Assembly: GCA_964348185.1 (NCBI GenBank)
Contig: CAYGBW010000076.1
Span: forward strand, 1-10,729
DNA: 10,729 bases
Origin: CAYGBW01 sp964348185
GTDB lineage: Bacteria > Desulfobacterota > BSN033 > WVXP01
Reading direction: 5' to 3'
Shown here: positions 1 to 7,326 of the stretch, piece by piece
Numbering within the stretch: position 1 is the stretch's first letter
How the letters are laid out: each line of letters opens with the position of its first letter
Position numbers and translations under genes: made by a program
Notes under the pieces: generated by a model
What the model was told of the DNA's origin: nothing
Database searches by the model: none
The model's input: only the letters and a program-made list of their open reading frames with translations

Positions 1-223
1 TCACCCTGTTGAGTGGTGCCTCGCACTGGGGCGTAGGCCTTAATACTCCAAAGGTTAGCCCTATTGAGTGTCATCAAGAGGGTTACTCCACAGGGCAAGA
101 ATGTCAAATCAAATCCCAAGGCATAAATATCAAAACTCTGAAATCCCTTGAAGAATCATATCGTTAGGTAGCTTAGCCAATCGCCCGCTCAACAGCTCAG
201 TCAATTATTTATCCCTTTGGTCA

Positions 224-264
224 TTTGAGCTTTGTCATTCATTTGAACTTTGAGCTTTGTCATT
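224..264. repeat. 16-base direct repeat in AT-rich leader
   Basis: TTTGAGCTTTGTCATT occurs exactly at 224-239 and again at 249-264, a 25-base offset, and the shorter word TTGTCATT recurs immediately after (positions 265-271 region). Such 'GTCATTTG' word clusters look like dispersed intergenic repeat material rather than coding sequence. Function unknown. Confidence 0.7.
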
Positions 265-332
265 TGTCATTCTAGCCCTTACCTTCTGCTTATTAACTTT
301 GAGCAATTATACGCTGATTTTCTGAGGAAACT

Positions 333-348
333 CCCCAAGGGATTGGGG
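333..348. promoter_or_regulatory. Perfect dyad abutting the rpsU -35 box
   Basis: CCCCAA (333-338), a 4-base centre GGGA, then TTGGGG (343-348) form a perfect inverted repeat that ends exactly where the -35 box TTGACA begins. It could be an operator for a regulator of the rpsU operon, or a chance hairpin. There is no T-run, so it is not an obvious terminator on the + strand. Confidence 0.35.
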
Positions 349-376
349 TTGACATTCAACCTGGGTCTGTTATACT
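349..376 (+). promoter_or_regulatory. Sigma-70 type promoter of the rpsU operon
   Basis: TTGACA (349-354) and TATACT (371-376) are separated by 16 bases: the -35 matches consensus and the -10 matches five of six. Transcription should start near 382-385, giving a leader of about 50 bases before rpsU. It is the only strong promoter seen before dnaG-rpoD, so it probably drives the whole cluster. Confidence 0.8.
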
Positions 377-415
377 AAAAGTTTTGCGCTCTTTGCACGA
401 GAATTCTGAATTGGC

Positions 416-425
416 GGAGGGAGGG
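416..425 (+). promoter_or_regulatory. Double Shine-Dalgarno of rpsU
   Basis: GGAGGGAGGG contains two overlapping GGAGG cores (416-420 and 420-424). The first is 7 bases before an out-of-frame ATGATG at 428; the second is 11 bases before the true rpsU ATG at 436. The unusually long purine tract is therefore able to place ribosomes on either start. Confidence 0.6.
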
Positions 426-435
426 ATATGATGAA

Positions 436-639
436 ATGGCTGATATTAGAATTAGGGAAAACGAATCCTTTGAAAATGCCCTGAGACGGTTCAAAAGGCA
501 GTGTGAAAAATCGGGGATTCTCTCGGAGGTTCGCAGAAGGGAGCACTACGAGAAACCGAGTGTGAAGCGAAAAAGGAAGGCGTTGGCGGCAAGGAAAAGG
601 GCTCTGAAACGGCTGAGAAAAATGATGGGAAGGGGTTGA
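436..639 (+). CDS. rpsU: 30S ribosomal protein S21
   Basis: Small basic protein of the 30S subunit that sits near the 3' end of 16S rRNA and helps initiation. The 67-residue product has the whole family signature: RENESFENALRRFKRQCEK at the start (about residues 7-25), then the 'EVRRRE-YEKPSVKRKRK' block and a Lys/Arg-rich helical tail. The length is normal for S21. The start at 436 is set by the family N-terminus (M-A-D-I-R-I-R-E-N-E); the ATG codons at 428 and 431 are in another frame. It is the first gene of an rpsU-yqeY-mutS2 run and ends 4 bases before yqeY, so the two are surely cotranscribed. As in the E. coli rpsU-dnaG-rpoD operon, S21 is linked to primase and sigma factor here, with two extra genes in between. 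Confidence 0.97.
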   Translation: MADIRIRENESFENALRRFKRQCEKSGILSEVRRREHYEKPSVKRKRKALAARKRALKRLRKMMGRG

Positions 640-643
640 AGGG

Positions 644-1093
644 ATGTCGCTGGACGACAGGCTGGTCGAGGAGATGAAAGAAGCGCTGAAAGAGCGGGAC
701 AAGACCAGGCTCTCCACTATTCGGTTGATCCGAGACACGATCAAAAAGAAGGAAATTGAACAGGGGAGAAAAGCCTTAAACGATGACGCCATTATCAAAG
801 TCATCAACGGGATGGTTCGAAAAGGCGAAGAGGCCCTTGAGCAATTCAAGAGGGGAGGCAGACAAGACCTGGTGGAAGAGGAGAGCCGTCAGTTAGAGGT
901 ATTAAAAGGGTTTCTGCCTCGTCAGTTGTCAAAAGAAGAAATCCAGTCTTTGATCGATGAAGCCATTCAGAAAGCCGACGCAACGGATATGAAAGACCTC
1001 GGCAAGGTGATGAAGATTCTGATGCCCCTGGTATCTGGAAGGGCCGATGGGAAAATCGTCAACGAATTGGTAAGAGAGAGGCTCTCGGGCTAA
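644..1093 (+). CDS. yqeY: GatB/YqeY domain-containing protein
   Basis: A 149-residue protein matching the stand-alone YqeY family at its usual length. Visible marks are the N-terminal helical part with 'STIRLIRDTIKKKEIE' (about residues 24-39), the motif FLPRQLS (about residues 90-96), and the C-terminal 'LGKVMK...GRADGKIVNELV' stretch that is typical of the family and shared with the tail domain of the amidotransferase subunit GatB. In GatB this tail contacts tRNA; the role of free YqeY proteins is not settled, though a tRNA-related role is commonly supposed. Start ATG 644 has AGGGG 8 bases upstream. It is separated by a single base from mutS2. Nothing looks damaged. Confidence 0.93.
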   Translation: MSLDDRLVEEMKEALKERDKTRLSTIRLIRDTIKKKEIEQGRKALNDDAIIKVINGMVRKGEEALEQFKRGGRQDLVEEESRQLEVLKGFLPRQLSKEEIQSLIDEAIQKADATDMKDLGKVMKILMPLVSGRADGKIVNELVRERLSG

Positions 1094-1094
1094 A

Positions 1095-3527
1095 GTGAAG
1101 AGGGGTTTCTCAAAAACCGACTTCAGAACAGATGAAAAATCATTAAAGGCCCTGGAATTCTTCGAAATCATAGACCTTCTCGAGAATAACGCCTGTTCCC
1201 CTATCGGGAAAGAACGCTGCCGACAGGTGAGACCTCGAGGAGACCTCACGGAAATCAGGAAGTCCCTCAGCGAAATTGATGAGCTAAAGAGAGTTGACAA
1301 TGAGTGGGGGCCGATCCCCCCGGTTGATATCCGGGACACCCGGGACGCATTGAAGAAGATCCGTGTGGCAGGGTTTGTTCTGGATCCCCAAGAACTCATC
1401 AATATCTCCTCGAATATTCAGACCTGTCACGGAATCAAGAGATTCTTCCAAACCGTCGATGCCCCCATTCCTCACCTAGCGGCCTTGATCGATCGACTCA
1501 CGGTCTGTTGGAAGATCGGCGAGGAGATCCGCCGTTGCCTCGACCCGGATGGGACGATCCGGGATGAGGCGAGCCCCCTCCTCTGCCGGTTGAGGAGAAC
1601 CATCCGAGACGTCAGAACCCGGATACAAAAGGAGATGGAGCGTCTCCTCAACCACGAGGATTTCAAACCGTTTCTCCGAGACAGAATCATCACTCAGAGG
1701 AACGGGAGGGCCGTGCTTCTTGTCAAGCCAGACTTCAGAGGCCGGATCAAAGGAATCGTTCACGATTACTCTCAAAGCCGGATGAGTCTTTTTGTCGAAC
1801 CCATTTCTGTGGTTGAGATGAACAACGATCTGAATCTTCTTCTCGATGATGAGAGGGAGGAAGAAATTCGGATTCTACAGCGACTGACAGAAGGGGTGAG
1901 GGGGCAGCAGGAGGCCCTGTGGCAGGACCTGGAGTTTCTGGGGGAGCTGGACGGGATCTGTGCCAAAACGACACTCAGTCGGAATCTTCATGCGATTCGG
2001 CCGGAAATCAATGAAACCGGAGGGGTCCGCCTTCTCGGGGCCAGACACCCCCTTCTTTTCCAAAGAAAAGGAGATGAAACGGTTCCCATCGATATCATTT
2101 TAGAAGAGGATCATCCCGTCCTCATCATCAGTGGGGCTAATGCGGGTGGAAAAACTGTGGCTCTCAAGACGCTGGGACTGCTCACCCTGATGTTCCAATC
2201 GGGGATGGAGATTCCGGTAGGAGAGGGAAGTCAGATCTCGGTTTATCAAAAGATCTTTGCCGACGTGGGAGATGAGCAGAGCATAGGAGATGATTTGAGC
2301 ACGTTTTCTGCCCACCTGGTTCACCTCAATGAGATACTTCGGGAGGCAGGTGCGGATTCTCTCGTTCTCGTGGATGAGATCGGAGGGGGAACAAACGTGA
2401 ATGAAGGAGCCGCCCTGGCCATGGGAGTTCTCGATTTCTTGAAAGAAAGAGGGACCGCTGCGGTGGTTACAACGCATTTGGACTCCCTCAAGGGTTACGG
2501 ATACGTCACTCCCAGAGTGGCCAATGTGGGCGTGGAATTCGATCCAGAGACCCTCCAACCGCGGTATCGACTCTCCTATGGTATCTCGGCTCCAAGCCAT
2601 GCCTTTCTCGTTGCAGAGAAGATGGGCGTTCCCAGGGATATATTGGATAAGGCCTTGCAATACCAGCAGAAAACCGAGGGATCTTCTGCCCCCATGATCC
2701 AGAAGCTGGAGCAGCTTCAAGAGCAGGTCAACCGAGAAAGAGATCGTCTTCATGAGCTTCAAGAGGAGGTCGCTCAGAGGCGCGATCGTCTGGATGGGTT
2801 GTTAGAAAGAATCCGGGGGAAAAGGGATCAGATTCTAAGCCGTGTTGAGGAACGCGGGACGATGCTCATCGGGCAAACCGAGAGGGAGCTCAAGAGACTG
2901 GTTCAAGGGTTGGCTCCGTTAGAGCCTGGGAAAATGAAGCCCCAACGGGAACTCAAAGAGATCGAGAGTCGATTCCGTTCTCGATTTCGCCGTCGGGAAA
3001 GGAAGGGGCCAAGAATTGAGAACCTGAGGCCGGGTGAATGGGTACGGATCCTGGACCTCAACAGAGAGGGAACGGTCAGCAAGGTCCAAGAAGGGATCGA
3101 TGGAGTCGAGGTTTTGGTGGGCCAGTTCAAAGTCAAGACTTCCCTTCACAACCTCGAGCGGGTTGCGGGCAGAGGAAACGACAAAGAACAGGCTTCCGCT
3201 CCCGTTCCGATCGTAACGTCCTCGGACAACGCGGTTCGAGAGATCAATGTTATCGGCTTGACTGTGGATGAGGCTCTACGGGCTGTGGACAAATCCATCG
3301 ATAGGGCTCTCGTGGAAAGCTTTGACACGGTGACCATCATCCACGGTATCGGCTCGGGTAGATTGAGGGACGCTATCCGGGACTATCTGAAAGAACACAG
3401 AGCCGTTACAGGGTTTAGCCCCGGGGACCCGCTTCGGGGAGGTCTTGGTGTGACGGTGGTCCAACTGGGATGGGACGAGGAGGCTGCAGTCGAGCAACAA
3501 CATGATGCCCACTCCGAGCGTGGGTAA
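1095..3527 (+). CDS. mutS2: MutS2 family ATPase with Smr domain
   Basis: An 810-residue MutS2 protein, close to the family's usual ~780. MutS2 lacks the mismatch-recognition domain of MutS; in Bacillus subtilis it splits collided ribosomes, while older work ascribed suppression of recombination. Domains seen in order: an N-terminal lever/core region (residues 1-330); a P-loop GANAGGKT at 347-354; Walker B with VDE (D427, E428) followed by GGGTNVNEG; a long Glu/Arg-rich coiled coil about 535-615; a KOW-like small beta domain beginning RPGEWV at 645; and a C-terminal Smr domain from about 715 with HGIGSG at 750-755. The Smr 'LDLR' motif is replaced by INVIG (717-721). The GTG start at 1095, one base after the yqeY stop, implies translational coupling; no better in-frame start lies nearby. 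A 26-residue tail follows the last Smr strand. Confidence 0.95.
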   Translation: MKRGFSKTDFRTDEKSLKALEFFEIIDLLENNACSPIGKERCRQVRPRGDLTEIRKSLSEIDELKRVDNEWGPIPPVDIRDTRDALKKIRVAGFVLDPQELINISSNIQTCHGIKRFFQTVDAPIPHLAALIDRLTVCWKIGEEIRRCLDPDGTIRDEASPLLCRLRRTIRDVRTRIQKEMERLLNHEDFKPFLRDRIITQRNGRAVLLVKPDFRGRIKGIVHDYSQSRMSLFVEPISVVEMNNDLNLLLDDEREEEIRILQRLTEGVRGQQEALWQDLEFLGELDGICAKTTLSRNLHAIRPEINETGGVRLLGARHPLLFQRKGDETVPIDIILEEDHPVLIISGANAGGKTVALKTLGLLTLMFQSGMEIPVGEGSQISVYQKIFADVGDEQSIGDDLSTFSAHLVHLNEILREAGADSLVLVDEIGGGTNVNEGAALAMGVLDFLKERGTAAVVTTHLDSLKGYGYVTPRVANVGVEFDPETLQPRYRLSYGISAPSHAFLVAEKMGVPRDILDKALQYQQKTEGSSAPMIQKLEQLQEQVNRERDRLHELQEEVAQRRDRLDGLLERIRGKRDQILSRVEERGTMLIGQTERELKRLVQGLAPLEPGKMKPQRELKEIESRFRSRFRRRERKGPRIENLRPGEWVRILDLNREGTVSKVQEGIDGVEVLVGQFKVKTSLHNLERVAGRGNDKEQASAPVPIVTSSDNAVREINVIGLTVDEALRAVDKSIDRALVESFDTVTIIHGIGSGRLRDAIRDYLKEHRAVTGFSPGDPLRGGLGVTVVQLGWDEEAAVEQQHDAHSERG

Positions 3528-3541
3528 CCGTTTGCAAGGAT

Positions 3542-3697
3542 AGACAATTTAGTGTAGCAAATTCGAAATTCGAATATCGAAATCCGAAATAAATTCCAAT
3601 ATCGAATGACAGAAAACCAAAACATAGTCTGGAACATTTGTCCCGCAAAGTGCGGGATTGAAATTGTCTCGCATTTCGGATTTCGTGCTTCGCATTT
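3542..3697. repeat. AT-rich inverted-repeat element between mutS2 and dnaG
   Basis: The left part (3559-3590) is built of TTCGAA/TCGAAAT words. Its last 13 bases CGAAATCCGAAAT (3578-3590) are the exact reverse complement of ATTTCGGATTTCG at 3673-3685, and the match continues imperfectly to 3697. A second exact pair, AGACAATTT (3542-3550) and AAATTGTCT (3661-3669), crosses the first. There is no reading frame. This looks like a dispersed, non-autonomous intergenic repeat; similar TTCGAA-rich units are familiar to me from metagenomic deltaproteobacterial and related genomes, but I could not check copies. Confidence 0.6.
3641..3657. repeat. Perfect 7-bp hairpin inside the intergenic repeat
   Basis: TCCCGCA (3641-3647), loop AAG, TGCGGGA (3651-3657). 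It is GC-rich in AT-rich surroundings. No T-run follows on either strand, so it is not a standard intrinsic terminator; it is probably the central palindrome of the surrounding repeat element. Confidence 0.6.
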
Positions 3698-3739
3698 AGT
3701 GATTGGCTGTGGGCTTGGAGTCGAAACCTGGAGGCCGTT

Positions 3740-3769
3740 GGCTTGAAGCCAGGGTAGTCTGGCTTAGCC
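3740..3769 (+). promoter_or_regulatory. Strong stem-loop in the dnaG leader
   Basis: GGCT (3740-3743) and AAGCCAG (3746-3752) pair with CTGGCTT (3759-3765) and AGCC (3766-3769), giving an 11-bp stem with a 2-base TG bulge and a 6-base loop GGTAGT. It ends 11 bases before the dnaG Shine-Dalgarno. No T-run follows. It could shield the ribosome site, act as an RNA processing site that separates rpsU-mutS2 from dnaG-rpoD mRNA, or bind a protein. The pairing is seen directly; any role is inferred. Confidence 0.5.
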
Positions 3770-3791
3770 TACTCGTTGAGAGGTGGTCGAC

Positions 3792-5558
3792 TTGTCTAGA
3801 GGCTTCCCTGAAACAATCGACACCGTCCGGCAAAGGGTCAACATTGTCGAAGTCGTCTCTCAGTACATTACCCTCAAGAAGACGGGTAAGAACTATCAAG
3901 CCCTCTGTCCATTCCATCATGAGAAGACCCCCTCTTTTACGGTCAGCGAGGACAAGCAGATTTTTCACTGCTTCGGGTGCGGAGCCGGGGGGGACGTCTT
4001 CACCTTTCTCATGCGGTATGAAAACCTCACCTTTTACGATGCCTTGACCGAATTGGCCGGAAGAGTCGGCCTAACGATCCCCAAAGGCGGTCCCCTGACA
4101 ACAGAGGATCAAAAGAAAAAAGACCTCCTCTTCCAGATCAACCTAATGGCAGCCCACCACTTTCACACCAATCTTCTCAGCACAAAGGCGGGAGGTGTTG
4201 CCAGGGACTACCTGGCGAGAAGAGGCATTTCTCATGAGACCATTGAGCAGTACCGCCTTGGCTATGCCTTACCCGGATGGACCAACCTGGTTGGCCACCT
4301 TAAGGCAAAATCGATTGACCTGAAAATGGCTCAGAGCCTCGGGCTGGTCATTCCGCGGAAGCAACAGGGATGGTACGACCAGTTTAGGAATCGCATCATT
4401 TTTCCGATAATGGATATTAACGGGAGGATCATTGGGTTCGGAGGCAGAGCCATTGACGATGCGATGCCCAAGTACCTCAATTCGACTGAGTCGGTGATTT
4501 ACAAGAAGAGCCAGTCCATATACGGGCTCCAGGTGGCCGGCGGTGAGATTCGCCAGCGAGATCTGGCTCTTATTGTGGAAGGGTATTTCGACCTTTTGAC
4601 GCTCCACCAGAACGGTTTGAGAAACGCTTTGGCCCCTCTGGGGACAGCTCTGACCCAAGACCAGGTCAGAATCATGAAACGGTACACTCGGAATTTTGTC
4701 CTCCTCCTTGATCCCGATGAAGCCGGAATCAACGCCACTTTCCGCGCTCTGGATCCCTTCATGAAGGAAGAGATCCACCCCAAAACGGTCAGTCTACCCG
4801 ATGGTCATGATCCGGACAGCTTTGTCCAAGGGTCAGGGGCCAAGGCTCTCGCCAGCATGATCGATCGTGCCGTCCCCCTGATGGACTTTTTCATCGATTA
4901 CACGGCGAAGCGGGGGAACCTGGAAACCGTGGAGGGCAAAGTCAAGATTGGCCGGACGATCCTGCCGATGGTTCAGAAGATTCGGGATCCCCTTGAAAGA
5001 AGGCTTTACGTAAGGTCCCTGTCTGAACGGCTGGGGGTGGCGGAAGGCGATCTGTTTACCGTCTCAGAAGAGGGGAGGGGCGCCAGACAAAGGGGCGGAC
5101 AGAGGACAGTCGTGGCCCACCCGGAAGAGGTATTTCCTCCCTCCGAGGAGTTCCTTGTGGAGGTTATGCTTAACCACTCCAGTCTCATTCCAACGGTTCT
5201 TGAGAGGGGGGTGATCGAGGATTTCGAGAGTGAGGAACTCCGGCGGCTCGTCTGCCTCCTCAAGGATGTCTTCGAGGAAAAAGGCGACGTTGCGGTCGAT
5301 GAGGTCCTGAGCCAGGTCTCAAGCGAGAGTCTCAAAAGCCGGATCTCTTTCTGGGCTCTGTCCGGACGGTTCAAGAAAGAGGATCTCCAAAAGACCGTGG
5401 AAGACTGCATCCGAAAGATCAAGAAGAGCCGACTGGAAAGGGACCGTCACCTTAACCTTCAGAAAATCAAGGAGGCGGAAAAAACCGATCAAACCGGCCG
5501 GCTGAAGGAACTCCTTCGAGAGAGACAGGATCTGATTCAACGGGAAAAAAATCTGTGA
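3792..5558 (+). CDS. dnaG: DNA primase
   Basis: Primase makes the short RNA primers for replication and works with the DnaB helicase. From the start chosen here it has 588 residues, normal for the family. An N-terminal CHC2 zinc domain is intact (C39, H42, C60, C63 in CPFHHEKTPSF and HCFGCGAGGD). The catalytic TOPRIM core shows EGYFD (E263-D267) and DPDEAG (D307, D309). The remaining ~200 residues are the helicase-binding tail, variable as expected, ending in a charged helix. Two starts are possible: GTG 3783 and TTG 3792. I prefer TTG because AGGTGG (3781-3786) lies 5 bases before it and the product begins MSRGFPETID, like other primases. It lies 15-36 bases before rpoD, so the two are cotranscribed. 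Confidence 0.95.
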   Translation: MSRGFPETIDTVRQRVNIVEVVSQYITLKKTGKNYQALCPFHHEKTPSFTVSEDKQIFHCFGCGAGGDVFTFLMRYENLTFYDALTELAGRVGLTIPKGGPLTTEDQKKKDLLFQINLMAAHHFHTNLLSTKAGGVARDYLARRGISHETIEQYRLGYALPGWTNLVGHLKAKSIDLKMAQSLGLVIPRKQQGWYDQFRNRIIFPIMDINGRIIGFGGRAIDDAMPKYLNSTESVIYKKSQSIYGLQVAGGEIRQRDLALIVEGYFDLLTLHQNGLRNALAPLGTALTQDQVRIMKRYTRNFVLLLDPDEAGINATFRALDPFMKEEIHPKTVSLPDGHDPDSFVQGSGAKALASMIDRAVPLMDFFIDYTAKRGNLETVEGKVKIGRTILPMVQKIRDPLERRLYVRSLSERLGVAEGDLFTVSEEGRGARQRGGQRTVVAHPEEVFPPSEEFLVEVMLNHSSLIPTVLERGVIEDFESEELRRLVCLLKDVFEEKGDVAVDEVLSQVSSESLKSRISFWALSGRFKKEDLQKTVEDCIRKIKKSRLERDRHLNLQKIKEAEKTDQTGRLKELLRERQDLIQREKNL

Positions 5559-5594
5559 GGCACTCAGACCATTTTGGGGGTGAAAAGCTCTGGG

Positions 5595-7322
5595 ATGAGG
5601 ACAAAAGGCAGAACCAAACCCCGTGAGAATCCGAAATCCGTGAAGAAACAGAGGGGCGGTCTCTTGAATTGTGAGGAGATCAACGAGATACCCCATGATG
5701 ATGGAATCTTCTCGGAAGGGATCGACGATGCTCTGATGATCCTTGACGAGAGGAGTATCAAAGGAGAGGATGACATCCCTTGTCTCAGGCAAGAGAAAGA
5801 CCTCAAAGTGGTTGGGACCGATGATTTCGGAGAGGCGGAGAAGAGCGGTCGGACCAGTGACCCTGTTCGGATGTACTTTCAGGAAATGGGTTCGGTCTCA
5901 CTTCTGACTCGAGAAAAAGAGGTGGAGATTGCAAAGAGAATCGAACAGGGTCAGAAGGACGTGCTTCGGGCACTTTTGATCTCTCCTGTGGCCGTAAAGG
6001 AAATCTTGAATCTCGGGAAACTCCTCAAGGAAGGCAAGCTTCCTATGGGCGAGGTGACGAGCGAGGTTGATGAAGGGGAGAGCGACTCCAGGAACGCGGC
6101 ACGGCAGCTTTCCAGGGTTCTGGGAATTATCGCAGAGATCAGATCGGCTAATGAAATCGTGTGCGACTGCCAGAGGCGTCTCAACGCGTCAGACAAGGAC
6201 GTGGCAGGCCTCAAGGGTGAGATTCGTAAGAATCGCGAGAGGATCCTCCGGTCCATTGAAATGATGCGCCTGAGGGATGGACAGATCACTCGAATCGCCA
6301 AGGAAGTCAGGAGCTTCCTGGTGCGAATCGAGAAAGCTGAAAAGACGCTTGAGAAGTTGGAGAGCCGGTTTGGAATTTCCATGAAGGAGATCGAACGGGC
6401 TTTGGCCTTAACCAGGAAACGGGCGTCCCACGGGCCTCTTCTCTCCCCTGAATCAACGGAAAGGCTCCCGGATGAAGCTGAGAGGGTTGTTCGAAACGTT
6501 CTGAGGAGAATTAACAGAACGGAACAGGAAGCGGGTATGTCCCGTCTGGAACTTCGTAAGACCTGCAGAGCCATTGAAAGGGGGGAGACCAAGGCTAAGG
6601 AGGCCAAGAGTGAGTTGGTAAAAGCCAATCTGAGACTCGTGGTGAGCATTGCGAAAAAATACACCAATCGTGGCCTTCAGTTCTTGGATCTCATTCAGGA
6701 GGGAAACATTGGACTCATGAAGGCAGTGGATCGGTTCGAATATCGGAGGGGATACAAATTCTGTACCTACGCCACCTGGTGGATTCGACAGGCCGTAACC
6801 CGGGCCATCAGTGATCAGGCAAGGACAATCCGGATTCCAGTCCACATGATGGAGACCATAAACAAATTCGTTCAAGTCTCCCACGCCCTGGTCCAAGAGA
6901 TGGGCAGGGAGCCGACGCCGGAGGAGATCGCCGAGCGGATGGGAGTGCCCCTGGAGGGGTTGAGAAAAGCCCTCAGGATTGCCAAGGAACCTGTCTCCCT
7001 TGAGACGTTGATCGGGGAAGGAGACGGGGTTCATCTGGGAGATTTTATCGAGGACAAGGGGGCTGTCTCTCCTGCCCGGGCAACGATCGACCGCAGCCTG
7101 GCTGATCATGCCCAAAAGATTCTGGCCACCCTCCCCCCCAGGGAGGAGAAGGTGCTGAGAATGCGCTTCGGTATCGGGGAGAAATATGATCACACCCTTG
7201 AAGAGGTGGGAAAGAGTTTTGATGTAACCCGCGAGCGAATCCGCCAGATCGAGGCCAAGGCCTTGAAAAAACTGAAACATCCCAGCAGGAGTAAAAAGCT
7301 GAAGAGTTTTGTGGAAAGCTGA
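5595..7322 (+). CDS. rpoD: Primary RNA polymerase sigma factor (sigma-70)
   Basis: Housekeeping sigma subunit that directs RNA polymerase to -35/-10 promoters like the two in this window. From ATG 5595 it has 575 residues. Order of domains: a short region 1.1-like acidic segment (residues 25-60), region 1.2 starting SDPVRMYFQEMG at 88, a non-conserved helical insert of about 200 residues (130-335), region 2 from about 340 with the DLIQEGNIGLMKAVDRFEY and TYATWWIRQA core, region 3 with EMGREPTPEEIAERMG, and region 4 from about 513 with the helix-turn-helix VTRERIRQIEAKAL. The usual YKFSTYATWW reads YKFCTYATWW here. The start is uncertain: TTG 5574 and GTG 5580 are in frame; ATG 5595 is preceded by GGGGGTGA, though 11 bases away. 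It is the last protein gene of the first cluster. Confidence 0.95.
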   Translation: MRTKGRTKPRENPKSVKKQRGGLLNCEEINEIPHDDGIFSEGIDDALMILDERSIKGEDDIPCLRQEKDLKVVGTDDFGEAEKSGRTSDPVRMYFQEMGSVSLLTREKEVEIAKRIEQGQKDVLRALLISPVAVKEILNLGKLLKEGKLPMGEVTSEVDEGESDSRNAARQLSRVLGIIAEIRSANEIVCDCQRRLNASDKDVAGLKGEIRKNRERILRSIEMMRLRDGQITRIAKEVRSFLVRIEKAEKTLEKLESRFGISMKEIERALALTRKRASHGPLLSPESTERLPDEAERVVRNVLRRINRTEQEAGMSRLELRKTCRAIERGETKAKEAKSELVKANLRLVVSIAKKYTNRGLQFLDLIQEGNIGLMKAVDRFEYRRGYKFCTYATWWIRQAVTRAISDQARTIRIPVHMMETINKFVQVSHALVQEMGREPTPEEIAERMGVPLEGLRKALRIAKEPVSLETLIGEGDGVHLGDFIEDKGAVSPARATIDRSLADHAQKILATLPPREEKVLRMRFGIGEKYDHTLEEVGKSFDVTRERIRQIEAKALKKLKHPSRSKKLKSFVES

Positions 7323-7326
7323 AAGA

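Larger units (their letters stand above)
1..348. other. Non-coding leader region upstream of rpsU
   Basis: I see no convincing gene here. The left third is of mixed composition; from about 190 it becomes AT-rich and carries a 16-base direct repeat and, at its right end, a perfect dyad touching the rpsU promoter. On the minus strand a frame stays open from about position 156 to the left edge, with an ATG at 74-72, but it has only 24 codons after that ATG, no good ribosome binding site and no family I recognise, so I do not call it. The region most likely separates the rpsU operon from whatever lies to the left. Confidence 0.6.

Noticed and set aside
1..74. Possible start of a minus-strand gene running off the left edge (ATG at 74-72)
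   Set aside because: Only 24 codons are visible, the nearest GGAG is too far from the ATG, and the peptide matches no family I know. The frame is also open upstream of the ATG, as expected by chance in repeat DNA.
2100..2762. 220-codon minus-strand frame inside mutS2
   Set aside because: Lies wholly opposite conserved ATPase coding sequence; no ribosome site and no recognisable domain.
3641..3657. Intrinsic terminator between mutS2 and dnaG
   Set aside because: The 7-bp stem is good, but no T-run follows on the + strand or on the - strand.
6453..7280. 275-codon minus-strand frame inside rpoD
   Set aside because: Mirrors the most conserved regions 2-4 of the sigma factor; a codon-bias shadow.
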